This document shows, in pieces, positions 1 to 7,064 of a DNA stretch of 38,078 bases. The notes beneath the pieces are model-generated. The model ran no database searches and was not told where the DNA came from. It saw nothing but the letters and a program-made list of their open reading frames with translations. The DNA lies in NCBI GenBank assembly GCA_030153805.1, contig JASKLG010000009.1, positions 1-38,078 of the forward strand, read 5' to 3'. How positions within the stretch are numbered: position 1 is the first letter of the stretch; each line of letters starts with the position of its first letter. This stretch comes from Bacillota bacterium (lineage in GTDB: Bacteria; Bacillota; DTU030; DUMP01). A program made the translations under genes and the position numbers.

Positions 1-162
1 AACTGGCGCCCTCCTCAGCTTTCTAGCCTGCTCACTAGTCTCGCCCTATTAACATTCAACGTACAGAAGAAATTCCCTTTTTTTCCTGTAATAATTTTTG
101 CTTCCCGCAAATTCCAGCCGGGTTAGGGTGCGAACTGCCGCCGGCAGACGTTGAAATACGCC

Positions 163-207
163 GTTCGAGGAGGAATTTGCGCCGATTCCGCGGAACTACT
201 TAATACT
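163..207 (+). promoter_or_regulatory. Unassigned conserved-looking element in the hisC leader
   Basis: The 283 bases before hisC hold no convincing gene. Within them, a stretch beginning GAGGAGGAATTTGC and continuing through CGCGGAACTACTTAA looks like a patterned intergenic element, with an AGGAATTT half followed about ten bases later by a GCGGAA half. I have the impression that similar AGGAATTT...GCGAA elements recur upstream of genes in Clostridia, but I cannot search. A TTG-initiated reading frame runs through it into hisC in another frame and is probably not a gene. Function is unknown. Confidence 0.25.
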
Positions 208-283
208 CTGTCCGGCTCAGCAAGCTTCGGGTCAAGATCCGCCTTCTTTCAGGCAAAGATTACACCAGAGAGGAGATTAAGTT

Positions 284-1351
284 TTGAACTTTCTACGCAA
301 AGAGGCGGCCGCCCTCCCGCCCTATCAGCCGTTCCCCAGTGGGGCCAGAATAAAGCTCGATATGAACGAAAACCCATTCCCGCTCCCTGAGCCGGTGCGC
401 CAGGCGGCCATCGAAGTTGCCGCACAGCTCGACTTCGCCCGGTACGGGGACAGCAGTGCCACCGTCCTCCGTGCAACCCTGGCCGCCTATGCCGGAGTCC
501 AGCCCGAGATGGTTTTCTGCGGCAACGGATCCGATGAAATTATCCATGTCCTTCTCACCGCCTTCGGCGGAAACGGCCGGCGCGTAATCATCCCCCGCCC
601 TACCTTTGTCACCTTCCGGCGCGAGGCCATCCTGAGCGGGGCGGAGCTCGTCGAGGTTCCCCTGGCTCCTGCCGAAAGTTCGAATCCTTTTGCCCTAGAT
701 ATCGACCGGATCATCCATCTCGCTGCGGAAAAACCCAGCATAGTCTTTGTCGTTAACCCTAATAACCCTACGGGCAACCTCATTCCGCCGGAAGACCTGC
801 TCAGAGTCCTTACCGAAACGGAATCTCTCCTCGTGGTGGATGAAGCATATTATGAATATGCCGGTATCACCCTGGCACAAGAAGTGGCCCGGTACCCGCG
901 TCTGGCCGTAATGCGGACGCTTTCCAAAGCCTTCGGGTTGGCCGGCCTCCGCCTGGGATACCTAATTGCCTCGCCGGAAGTGGTAGCGGCTCTGGACAGG
1001 GTGCGCCTGCCTTTCAACGTCAATATGTTTACCCAGGGAGTGGCCCGGGCCGCCGTCGAAAACGCCCACCTTTTCCAGCCGCAAGTGGCCGCACTCCTCG
1101 CCGAAAGGGACAAGCTCTGGCAAGGGCTTGCCTCGCTGCCGGGTCTCCGCCCCTTCCCGACTCACACCAACTTTATTCTTTTTTCCGTACCCAAACCGCC
1201 GGCCGACGTGTGGCATCGCCTCTTCGCCGCCGGTATCCTCATTCTGGACGTCAGCCGCGATCCTCTTCTTAAGAACTGCCTGCGCGTCAGCACCGGCACG
1301 GCAGAAGAAAACGCCGTCTTTCTCCAACGCCTTAAAGAGTGCCTGGCATAA
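284..1351 (+). CDS. hisC: Histidinol-phosphate aminotransferase (HisC)
   Basis: This PLP-dependent fold-type I aminotransferase makes histidinol phosphate from imidazole acetol phosphate and glutamate in histidine biosynthesis, in the cytoplasm. The 355-residue protein has the normal family length. It shows the NPNNPTG motif at residues 158-164, DEAYYEY at 186-192 and the PLP-lysine motif SKAFGLAGLR with K215. The TTG start is chosen because an AGAGGAGA ribosome binding site lies about eight bases upstream and the protein then begins at the usual family N-terminus. No other his gene is adjacent; the only other possible histidine gene in the window is a PHP phosphatase about 22 kb away on the other strand. 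Closely related aminotransferases of this family can act on aromatic or cobamide precursors, so the exact substrate is family inference. Confidence 0.88.
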   Translation: MNFLRKEAAALPPYQPFPSGARIKLDMNENPFPLPEPVRQAAIEVAAQLDFARYGDSSATVLRATLAAYAGVQPEMVFCGNGSDEIIHVLLTAFGGNGRRVIIPRPTFVTFRREAILSGAELVEVPLAPAESSNPFALDIDRIIHLAAEKPSIVFVVNPNNPTGNLIPPEDLLRVLTETESLLVVDEAYYEYAGITLAQEVARYPRLAVMRTLSKAFGLAGLRLGYLIASPEVVAALDRVRLPFNVNMFTQGVARAAVENAHLFQPQVAALLAERDKLWQGLASLPGLRPFPTHTNFILFSVPKPPADVWHRLFAAGILILDVSRDPLLKNCLRVSTGTAEENAVFLQRLKECLA

Positions 1352-1366
1352 AGCCGCGTCTTGCTT

Positions 1367-1396
1367 AAAGCCCGGAGCCAGTTCCGGGCTTTCTTA
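1367..1396. terminator. Bidirectional terminator between hisC and the desulfurase gene
   Basis: A 10-bp stem with arms AAAGCCCGGA (1367-1376) and TCCGGGCTTT (1383-1392) encloses a six-base loop. It has U-rich flanks in both directions and sits between two convergent genes, ending right at the desulfurase stop codon. Confidence 0.85.
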
Positions 1397-2545
1397 GTAC
1401 TCGCGCGCCAGAGCCTGTAGAGCTTCCACGGCAGTAAGCACCTCTTCTTCCGTATTGAAGTAGCCGAAACTGAACCGCAGGGTGCCGGCCGGGAAAGTAC
1501 CGATCGTTTTATGGGCTAAAGGAGAGCAGTGCAGGCCGGAGCGTACCATAATCCCGTATTCGGCATCCAAACGCGCCGCCACCTCCCCTAAATCCGCACC
1601 GTCCAGGGTTAAAGAAACTGTGGCTACCCGCTCATCCATCTGTTCGGGTCCGTACACCCGCACGCCGGGAATACCTTCGATGCCGGCCAAAAAAAGCCTG
1701 GTTAGATTCTGTTCATGTTCCCGGATCTTCTCAAGCCCGGTGGCGGTCACAAACTGAATCCCGGCGCCTAGACCGGCAATGCCTACCGTGTTGGCCGTGC
1801 CTGCTTCAAATTTATCCGGTAGGAAGTCAGGCTGTTCTCCCAGATCGGATTTACTGCCCGTTCCCCCCTGTACGAACGGCACCAGGCGTTCAGCAGCCCG
1901 CTCGCTGATGACAAAACCTCCCGTCCCGGGCGGGCCGTAGAGCGCCTTATGTCCGGTAAAAGCGAGGAAATCGAGGCCGAGTGCCTGAAAATCGATGTCG
2001 AGCACCCCGGCCGTCTGCGCCGTATCGAGGACGAAAAAGGCCTCCGATTCCCGGAGAACGGCCGCGACTTCCGCTACAGGTAGAATCGTTCCCGTCACGT
2101 TAGAGGCATGGGTGAGGACGACCAGCTTGGTGTTTTCTCTCAGCGCCCGGCGCACATCTTCGGGATCCAGTCTTCCGGCGCGGTCGCAGGGAACGATAGA
2201 AAGTTTAACCCCATAATGTTTTTCCATAAACCTAAGGGGCCTCACCACAGAATTGTGCTCCATGCTGCTTAAAATCACGTGATCCCCCGGAGAAAGAAGT
2301 CCCTTGATGGCAAAATTCAAGGCGTAGGTAACATTGGGCGTAAAAATCACCTGTTTTTCCGACGGGGCATTGAACAAAGCCTTGAGCCGCTCCCTGGCCG
2401 CGAAGACAATCCGGCCGGCCTCGATGCTGCCGGCGTAGCCACCCCGCCCGGGGTTACACCCTACCTGCTTAAGGTAGTGTTCCATGGCCTTCCAGGTAAT
2501 TTCAGGTTTGGGATGCGATGTGGCCGCATTGTCAAAATAAGGCAC
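1394..2545 (-). CDS. Cysteine desulfurase-like class V aminotransferase, selenium-locus type
   Basis: This PLP enzyme of the SufS/CsdA group probably removes S (or Se) from cysteine (or selenocysteine) and holds it as a persulfide (or selenide) on a cysteine. It has 383 residues. The PLP lysine is K200 in TGHK, followed by the GPPGTGG loop. The catalytic cysteine is C340 in SGLHCSPLAH. It matches the subfamily that is commonly linked to YedE, YedF/TusA and DUF3343 genes in selenium-using anaerobes, and those genes sit just across the divergent intergenic region. The start is GTG, supported by an AGGAGG site eight bases upstream. Immediately upstream are remnants of a LysR gene, whose apparent tail overlaps this start. 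A role in general Fe-S cluster supply is the main alternative, but the neighbours favour Se/S handling. Confidence 0.85.
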   Translation of the reverse strand: MPYFDNAATSHPKPEITWKAMEHYLKQVGCNPGRGGYAGSIEAGRIVFAARERLKALFNAPSEKQVIFTPNVTYALNFAIKGLLSPGDHVILSSMEHNSVVRPLRFMEKHYGVKLSIVPCDRAGRLDPEDVRRALRENTKLVVLTHASNVTGTILPVAEVAAVLRESEAFFVLDTAQTAGVLDIDFQALGLDFLAFTGHKALYGPPGTGGFVISERAAERLVPFVQGGTGSKSDLGEQPDFLPDKFEAGTANTVGIAGLGAGIQFVTATGLEKIREHEQNLTRLFLAGIEGIPGVRVYGPEQMDERVATVSLTLDGADLGEVAARLDAEYGIMVRSGLHCSPLAHKTIGTFPAGTLRFSFGYFNTEEEVLTAVEALQALAREY

Positions 2546-2756
2546 CTACTTTTCCTCCTCTTCGGCTCTTTTTATCAGGTCCTGGGGTCGGTACGAGTTT
2601 CAGCCCCAACTCTTTCAAAGCTGCCATCCGGCATGTTACCGCCGGCGGCGAGACATACGGCACTCTGCCTGAATTCGTAACCATACCGTGCAGGACGACT
2701 TCAAGGAAAACCTCTAACTGTCTTAGCTCTACCTGGCTTCCCTGCATTTTTCTCAA
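2532..2756 (-). pseudogene. Degenerate LysR-type regulator (HTH remnant)
   Basis: A 74-codon minus-strand frame contains the start of a LysR helix-turn-helix. ELRQLEVFLEVV is followed by a garbled stretch, then YVSPPAV and AALKELGLKL. Compared with intact LysR proteins, the FTxAA helix is scrambled, one residue is missing before ELGLKL, and everything after the HTH is lost. In another frame, the bases just before the desulfurase start read DLIKRAEEEEK followed by a stop, which could be the old C-terminus. A LysR regulator is a known companion of selenium-metabolism loci, so this is probably an internally deleted, dead copy of that regulator. There is no good ribosome binding site. It could still encode a short peptide, but not a functional LysR protein. 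Confidence 0.6.
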
Positions 2757-2841
2757 GATCAGTATCTTAAAGAGACCAAATTATGTCAACGAGTATAATG
2801 ATTTTTTTAGCAGTTAATTCGGCTGGATTAATAACTTATAT

Positions 2842-2871
2842 TTGTCGCTCCTTCCCAGATTACTCTACAAT
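2842..2871 (+). promoter_or_regulatory. Candidate promoter of the yedE operon
   Basis: TTGTCG (2842-2847) and TACAAT (2866-2871) are separated by 18 bases, and yedE starts at 2916. A second TATAAT at 2888-2893 is also present but lies very close to the ribosome binding site. Which one is used cannot be decided from sequence. Confidence 0.4.
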
Positions 2872-2915
2872 AAGATAAGGTGGTTGTTATAATCTTCACG
2901 AGGAGGCATGCGACC

Positions 2916-4010
2916 GTGAACGAAAAAAAACTGGTGATCGCTGCAGGAGCAGCCATCGGTCTCTTAAGCGTACTTCTTGTAAAATTCGGTAACCCGCCTA
3001 ACATGGGGGTTTGTGTGGCTTGCTTCATCCGTGATATTGCTGGTGCCCTTGGGCTCCACCGGGCCGAAACGGTCCAGTATCTCCGCCCGGAAATACCGGG
3101 TTTTATTCTCGGGTCTGCCCTTATCGCCCTCGCCACCGGTGAATTCCGTGCCCGAGGCGGCTCCGCGCCCATCCAACGCTTTTTCTTGGGCTTTTTTGTT
3201 ATGATAGGAGCTCTCGTCTTTCTCGGCTGCCCGCTACGTATGGTGCTCAGGCTGGCCGCAGGGGACTTAAACGCCCTGGTCGCCCTATTCGGTTTTGCCG
3301 CCGGTATTTGGGTAGGACTCCTCTACATAAAAAACGGATTTTCCCTGGGTAAAGCACAGCGTCTCGCACCGTCAAACGGTTTCATTCTGCCGGGAGTAGC
3401 CATGGCGCTTTTACTTCTACTCTTGGTTAAACCTGCTTTCATCTTTTTCAGTGACAAGGGTCCTGGCGCATCCCACGCCCCTTTTTATCTCTCCCTCTTT
3501 GCCGGCCTCGTCATCGGCGCCCTGGCCCAGCGCTCGCGTCTTTGTATGGCCGGAGGCATCCGTGATCTTTTCCTCATTGGTGACCCGCATCTTTTTATAG
3601 GTTTTGTCGCCATTTTTGTAGTTGCCCTGGGACTCAATCTAACCGTCGGCCAGTTTAAGCTTGGGTTTTTAGAACAGCCCATCGCCCACAGCGATGCTCT
3701 CTGGAACTTCCTCGGCATGTTTCTCGCAGGATACGGGTCGGTACTCTTGGGCGGTTGCCCGCTCCGCCAGTGCATCCTGGCCGGTGAGGGCGATACCGAT
3801 GCCGCACTAACCTTTCTTGGCATGCTCACAGGCGCCGCCTTTGCCCACAATTTTTCTCTGGCCGCCTCACCCAGCGGGGTCCCCTTAAGCGGGAAAGTAG
3901 CGGTGATCATCGGCCTTTTGGTCGTCACCGCCATTGGCTACTTCAACCTACCTCAATATGTCCAGGCCACCAGCCGAAAGGAGCGTTCGACTTATGGCAC
4001 ACAGAGTTGA
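2916..4010 (+). CDS. yedE: YedE-related selenium-metabolism membrane protein
   Basis: This is a polytopic inner-membrane protein of the YeeE/YedE family, thought to move sulfur or selenium compounds across the membrane. The 364-residue product has about ten hydrophobic segments and two internally related halves. Conserved cysteine motifs are visible: ACFIRD near the N-terminus, GCPLRM, RLCMAGGIRD and GGCPLRQCILAGEGDTDA. This pattern matches the subfamily tied to selenium use rather than thiosulfate-uptake YeeE. I chose the GTG at 2916 because AGGAGG lies nine bases upstream; an in-frame ATG at 2880 has no such site. The gene overlaps the following tusA by 17 bases, so the two are probably translated together. 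The substrate is not established and is inferred from neighbours. Confidence 0.82.
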   Translation: MNEKKLVIAAGAAIGLLSVLLVKFGNPPNMGVCVACFIRDIAGALGLHRAETVQYLRPEIPGFILGSALIALATGEFRARGGSAPIQRFFLGFFVMIGALVFLGCPLRMVLRLAAGDLNALVALFGFAAGIWVGLLYIKNGFSLGKAQRLAPSNGFILPGVAMALLLLLLVKPAFIFFSDKGPGASHAPFYLSLFAGLVIGALAQRSRLCMAGGIRDLFLIGDPHLFIGFVAIFVVALGLNLTVGQFKLGFLEQPIAHSDALWNFLGMFLAGYGSVLLGGCPLRQCILAGEGDTDAALTFLGMLTGAAFAHNFSLAASPSGVPLSGKVAVIIGLLVVTAIGYFNLPQYVQATSRKERSTYGTQS

Positions 4011-4215
4011 TGCGCGCGGGCTCTCCTGCCCCCAGCCGGTAGTCCTCACAAAAAAAGCGCTGGCCGAACTTCAGGCAGGCCAGCTGGAAGTTGTGGTAGA
4101 TAATCCGGCCGCCCGGGACAACGTGCTCCGCTTTGCCCGGAGCGCCGGCTGTCAGGTTGAGCTCAGCACGGCAGGCGATGACTACCTTATCCGCATCACC
4201 AAGAAGCAGGTGTAA
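3994..4215 (+). CDS. TusA/SirA-family sulfur (selenium) carrier
   Basis: This small cytoplasmic carrier receives sulfur or selenium as a persulfide on a single cysteine. The 73-residue product is a complete TusA domain with the CPQP motif, C12 being the acceptor. It lies within a selenium-type locus, where the usual partner is YedF, a TusA domain fused to a DsrE-like domain. Here only the TusA half is present. The ATG start is supported by GAAAGGAG about ten bases upstream and it overlaps the end of yedE; the DUF3343 gene starts two bases after its stop. Likely partners are the desulfurase encoded on the opposite strand and the DUF3343 protein. Confidence 0.85.
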   Translation: MAHRVDARGLSCPQPVVLTKKALAELQAGQLEVVVDNPAARDNVLRFARSAGCQVELSTAGDDYLIRITKKQV

Positions 4216-4217
4216 AC

Positions 4218-4481
4218 ATGAAGAGTCTCGCCCAACCTTACTTGGTTATTACCTTCCCCAACACCCATGCGGCCCTCAAGTTCGACAGCGCTTTCAAAGA
4301 AAAAGGTACGGCCAAGCTGGTACCCGTGCCGAGGGAGATAAGCTCCAGCTGTGGGCTCGCTGCGCGCCTGCCCGATCAGGACGCAGAGAAACTGATCGCC
4401 ACCCTGACCACTTTGGACGTGGACTACGATGGAATCTATCGTGTGGCACCCGGGGAAAAACCCAAGTGCCTGACACCTTAA
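4218..4481 (+). CDS. DUF3343 putative Se/S carrier-like protein
   Basis: This 87-residue cytoplasmic protein belongs to the DUF3343 family, which is often found beside desulfurase, TusA/YedF and YedE genes and has been proposed to carry sulfur or selenium. The conserved block VPVPREISSSCGLAARL contains the likely active cysteine, C45, in a CGL motif. Its start is two bases after the tusA stop, so it is the last gene of a yedE-tusA-DUF3343 operon, which is followed by a terminator. The biochemical role of the family is not firmly proven. Confidence 0.85.
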   Translation: MKSLAQPYLVITFPNTHAALKFDSAFKEKGTAKLVPVPREISSSCGLAARLPDQDAEKLIATLTTLDVDYDGIYRVAPGEKPKCLTP

Positions 4482-4539
4482 CTCGGCCCACACTGATCCA
4501 CTCTACGGAAATAAGTAGGCGCCATTTAGCCTTCGATCC

Positions 4540-4569
4540 GGCGACCAAATCAAGGTCGCCCTTCTTTTT
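4540..4569 (+). terminator. Terminator of the yedE operon, overlapping the convergent M48 gene
   Basis: The 7-bp stem GGCGACC/GGTCGCC (4540-4546 and 4554-4560) is followed by CTTCTTTTT on the plus strand. The stop codon of the convergent protease gene lies in its loop, so the last codons of that gene double as the terminator. There is no T-run on the minus side. Confidence 0.8.
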
Positions 4570-5794
4570 GCGGCACTGCACGGATGGCTTCTATTCGCCG
4601 CAGGGTACTAGGGTGGGTGTAAGAAAACCATTCGATGAAGGGCGGCGGAGAAATGTCGGCTGAGGCACGCCGGGCGAGGTTCACCTGCAGGCGCACGGCA
4701 GCCTGCGGGTCGCCGGTAAGTTTTACCGCGTAGGAATCGGCCGCAGTCTCCATGCGCCGTGAGATGACGTTCGTGATGGGACTGCCGAGAAAAGAAGTTA
4801 GGAGGAAAAAAAGCACCACCAGAGCCCAAGTCTCGGGCGGGTAAGGGCCGCGACGCGGTAAGTCCAGGGTCAAGCGCAGGAGCAAAAAGAGAAGCAGCCA
4901 CAAAGCAAAATTGGCAAGGATCCCGTAGATCGTCCCCCGGCGGACATGCCCCAGCTTCCAATGGGCCATCTCGTGCGCCACTACAGCCTCCACTTCATCA
5001 CTAGAATAGTCCCTAAGAAGCGTGTCGTAAAGCACGATTCGCCTGGTCCTGCCCAGGCCGGCAAAGTAGGCGTTGGCTTTAGTGGTGCGCCGGCTGGCGT
5101 CCATCACCAACACTTTGTCCACCGAAAGGTCAGCCCGCTCCGCCAGGCGCTTTACCATGATTACTATCTCCGGATCCCGCACCGGAGTAAAGCGGTTAAA
5201 AAGCGGCGCCACCAAAACCGGCCAGAGATAGTTGGCCACCACCAACCAAACGGCCAAAAAGGTTCCGGCGTAAAGCCACCAGGTTTGCGGCCAGCGTCCC
5301 GTCGCCCAGAAGAAAAGCAACACTCCGGCCCCACTGAGCACCAGATCCAACGCCGCTCCCTTAAGGTAGTCGGCCCACCAGCCGGCCAGGCTCTCGGTGG
5401 AAAATCCCCACTGGTGTTCCAGGAAGTAGCTACTATAAAGGCTAAAGGGCAAGTTTACCGCCCGGAGCAGCAACCAAAGAGCCAAGAAGAAAAGAAACCC
5501 GGCCGCCAACGGCCGTCCCTTCCCCAGCCTGGTTGCCACCTGTGCGAGGCGCCCACCCGCCGGCCCGAGGACCAGCCAGGCAACGACGCCGACTTCGACG
5601 GCAAAGCTGGCCAAGAAGATGAGCCGTTTGGCCTGAGCGTACCTGCGCCCTGCCGCAATTTCGGCAGCACTAAAGTATTGCTGCGCCGCCGGGTCCACAG
5701 GCCCCGGAAAGAGCGTGAAATACAGGTAAAGTAGGGCAAACAGGCCCGCCAACAAGAGAAGCCCCCACCACACTATTCGCCCGCGCACACCCAT
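4550..5794 (-). CDS. M48 (Ste24-like) integral membrane zinc metallopeptidase
   Basis: This is a membrane-embedded zinc protease of the CAAX prenyl protease/Ste24 group, 414 residues long. In bacteria such proteins are thought to act in membrane protein quality control. The zinc motif is HEMAH at residues 274-278, with the third ligand E349 in RRMETAAD. Other family marks are EHQWGFS (126-132), the PLFNRFTPV stretch (198-205) and SYTHPS (391-396). Several hydrophobic segments are visible, including residues 9-29, 56-77, 97-112 and 290-310. The ATG at 5794 is the first possible start because an in-frame TAA lies three codons upstream; no good ribosome binding site precedes it, and a GTG two codons later is possible. 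It follows sbp after a structured 120-base gap. Confidence 0.85.
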   Translation of the reverse strand: MGVRGRIVWWGLLLLAGLFALLYLYFTLFPGPVDPAAQQYFSAAEIAAGRRYAQAKRLIFLASFAVEVGVVAWLVLGPAGGRLAQVATRLGKGRPLAAGFLFFLALWLLLRAVNLPFSLYSSYFLEHQWGFSTESLAGWWADYLKGAALDLVLSGAGVLLFFWATGRWPQTWWLYAGTFLAVWLVVANYLWPVLVAPLFNRFTPVRDPEIVIMVKRLAERADLSVDKVLVMDASRRTTKANAYFAGLGRTRRIVLYDTLLRDYSSDEVEAVVAHEMAHWKLGHVRRGTIYGILANFALWLLLFLLLRLTLDLPRRGPYPPETWALVVLFFLLTSFLGSPITNVISRRMETAADSYAVKLTGDPQAAVRLQVNLARRASADISPPPFIEWFSYTHPSTLRRIEAIRAVPQKEGRP

Positions 5795-5914
5795 CCCGGC
5801 TTAGGGATTCGGCCGCCTTTGTCTTCAGCCGAGTTTCCCCGTGACCAGGCTTCGCCTCCTTTCCAGGTACCTTTTTGGTTCCCAAGAGGCTGACGATATC
5901 AAGCCTTCCAGACC
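5795..5914 (-). promoter_or_regulatory. Structured leader of the M48 protease gene, class unknown
   Basis: This 120-base gap is unusually rich in pairing. On the minus strand there is an AGGC-GAA-GCCT hairpin, then TCGGC/GCCGA arms extended by GGG/CCC across an internal loop, then a CCCTAAGCCGGG stretch ending at the start codon. An earlier TTGGGAACCAA block is self-complementary. This may be a cis-acting RNA. I could not match it to a known riboswitch. Confidence 0.3.
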
Positions 5915-6277
5915 TCAGTGCAGACCGGTCCCTGCCCGGCGCCGGTAGTAGTCCACAAGATGGCGGCGCATAACCGCCAGGTTCTGGAAAATGCGCACGC
6001 CGAAGGCAAACAGAGCGGCATAATAAATCTCTACGCCCAACCGATCCCCCAGGTAAGTGAGGCCGGCGGCAAGGAGGGCATTGCTGAAAAAGCCCGTAAC
6101 GAAGAGCACGGGGTCGAACTGTTCCTCAATGCTGCCGCGCAAACCGCCAAAGACCGAATCCAGCGCCGCCAGAATGGCCACCGCCACGTAGCGCGTGTAC
6201 GCGGCCGGGAAGGTAAAAGGAAAAATAAAGCCGATGGCTATACCGACCAATAGACCCAGCAAGGGCAGCCACATCAC
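5915..6277 (-). CDS. sbp: Small basic protein Sbp (DUF1290)
   Basis: This is a 120-residue integral membrane protein of the small-basic-protein family, found beside division genes in Firmicutes. Its function is not well defined. It begins MMWLPLLGLLVG and has about three hydrophobic segments, with FGGLRGSIEEQFD between the second and third and a basic tail. The GTG at 6277 is taken as the start because AGGAGG is seven bases upstream and it gives a four-base GTGA overlap with the DUF881 gene; the ATG at 6274 is the alternative. It is the last gene of the dcw-type run here. In many relatives ftsA and ftsZ come next, but here an M48 protease gene does. Confidence 0.85.
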   Translation of the reverse strand: MMWLPLLGLLVGIAIGFIFPFTFPAAYTRYVAVAILAALDSVFGGLRGSIEEQFDPVLFVTGFFSNALLAAGLTYLGDRLGVEIYYAALFAFGVRIFQNLAVMRRHLVDYYRRRAGTGLH

Positions 6278-6999
6278 GGCTGTGCCTCCTTTTCTACCGG
6301 ACGGGCAAACCGGAATTTTTCACCGCCGACGTACGCCGGCAGGATCAGTTTGTCTTTCTTTTCGATTTGTACCTGGATGCCCCAGAACTGGACCGTTTCT
6401 AAGATTCCGCCCCGCATCTTAATGGCCGTTTCTAAACCGTCCGGGTCGCCGATAGCTTCCACCACATAAGGAGGCGCAATTCGCGTGTTGTTTACGGAAA
6501 TAGTCGGGCCGGCGCAGCGGATTTCACTCAGGGCCACGATACGCTGGCCGTTGACCGTAATGGCCTCTGCACCTGCCGCCTTCAGCTCGTTGACGAGCTT
6601 GAGCAGGTCCTCGTCGTGAATAAGGAACAGGTTAGGGTCCTGTCCGGGCTGGGCAACCCGGGTACTGTCGTTCAGGGTCACCACCAGGCCCGGGCCCTCT
6701 ACCGGCGTGAGGCCGGCAATGAGCCGTGCCTTTTTAAGTTCTTCCTGCATACCCGCCGTAACGCTTTTTTCTTGTCGCATCACCTCATCTAATTGGGCGG
6801 TAAGCTTATTGACCTGGGCACGCAGGGCGTCCCGCTCAGACTCGGCCTGCTTGAGCAGGTTCGCCATCTCTTCGAGCCGCTTGGTTGGCAGGTCGTTTCT
6901 TAGGCTGGCCTGCGTGCGGATCTGGGCAGTTAAGATTACCCCGAGAAGAACACAAATGAGAGTAATCCAAATTTGCGAGATGCGCTTCATGGTCTTCAC
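6274..6999 (-). CDS. DUF881 family membrane-anchored coiled-coil protein
   Basis: This 241-residue protein has one N-terminal membrane segment (about residues 8-25), then a coiled coil (about 38-90), then a globular DUF881 domain. The last carries recognisable blocks such as GPGLVVTLND and AGAEAITVNGQRI. The family (YlxW/YlxX in Bacillus) sits with ftsQ and sbp in dcw clusters and is presumed to act near the division site; its mechanism is unknown. The GTG at 6999 and the ATG at 6990 are both possible starts; a GGGGGTG block is better spaced for the ATG. It overlaps sbp by four bases. Only one DUF881 gene is present, whereas relatives often have two. Confidence 0.85.
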   Translation of the reverse strand: MKTMKRISQIWITLICVLLGVILTAQIRTQASLRNDLPTKRLEEMANLLKQAESERDALRAQVNKLTAQLDEVMRQEKSVTAGMQEELKKARLIAGLTPVEGPGLVVTLNDSTRVAQPGQDPNLFLIHDEDLLKLVNELKAAGAEAITVNGQRIVALSEIRCAGPTISVNNTRIAPPYVVEAIGDPDGLETAIKMRGGILETVQFWGIQVQIEKKDKLILPAYVGGEKFRFARPVEKEAQP

Positions 7000-7064
7000 C
7001 CCCGTTCAGCATCCCATTATAGCACAGGCAGCGTTCCAAGGTACGTTAAGCCAAGAACCAATCT

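Noticed and set aside
151-390. A 79-codon TTG-initiated frame before and over hisC
   Set aside because: It overlaps the well-supported hisC start out of frame and has no recognisable domain.
4946-5734. A 262-codon open frame on the plus strand
   Set aside because: It is antisense to the M48 protease gene and its composition is that of a reverse-strand shadow (many basic residues, no motif).
5795-5914. Calling the M48 leader a c-di-AMP riboswitch
   Set aside because: Only short blocks resemble that class and the order and junctions do not fit, so I left it as an unassigned structured leader.
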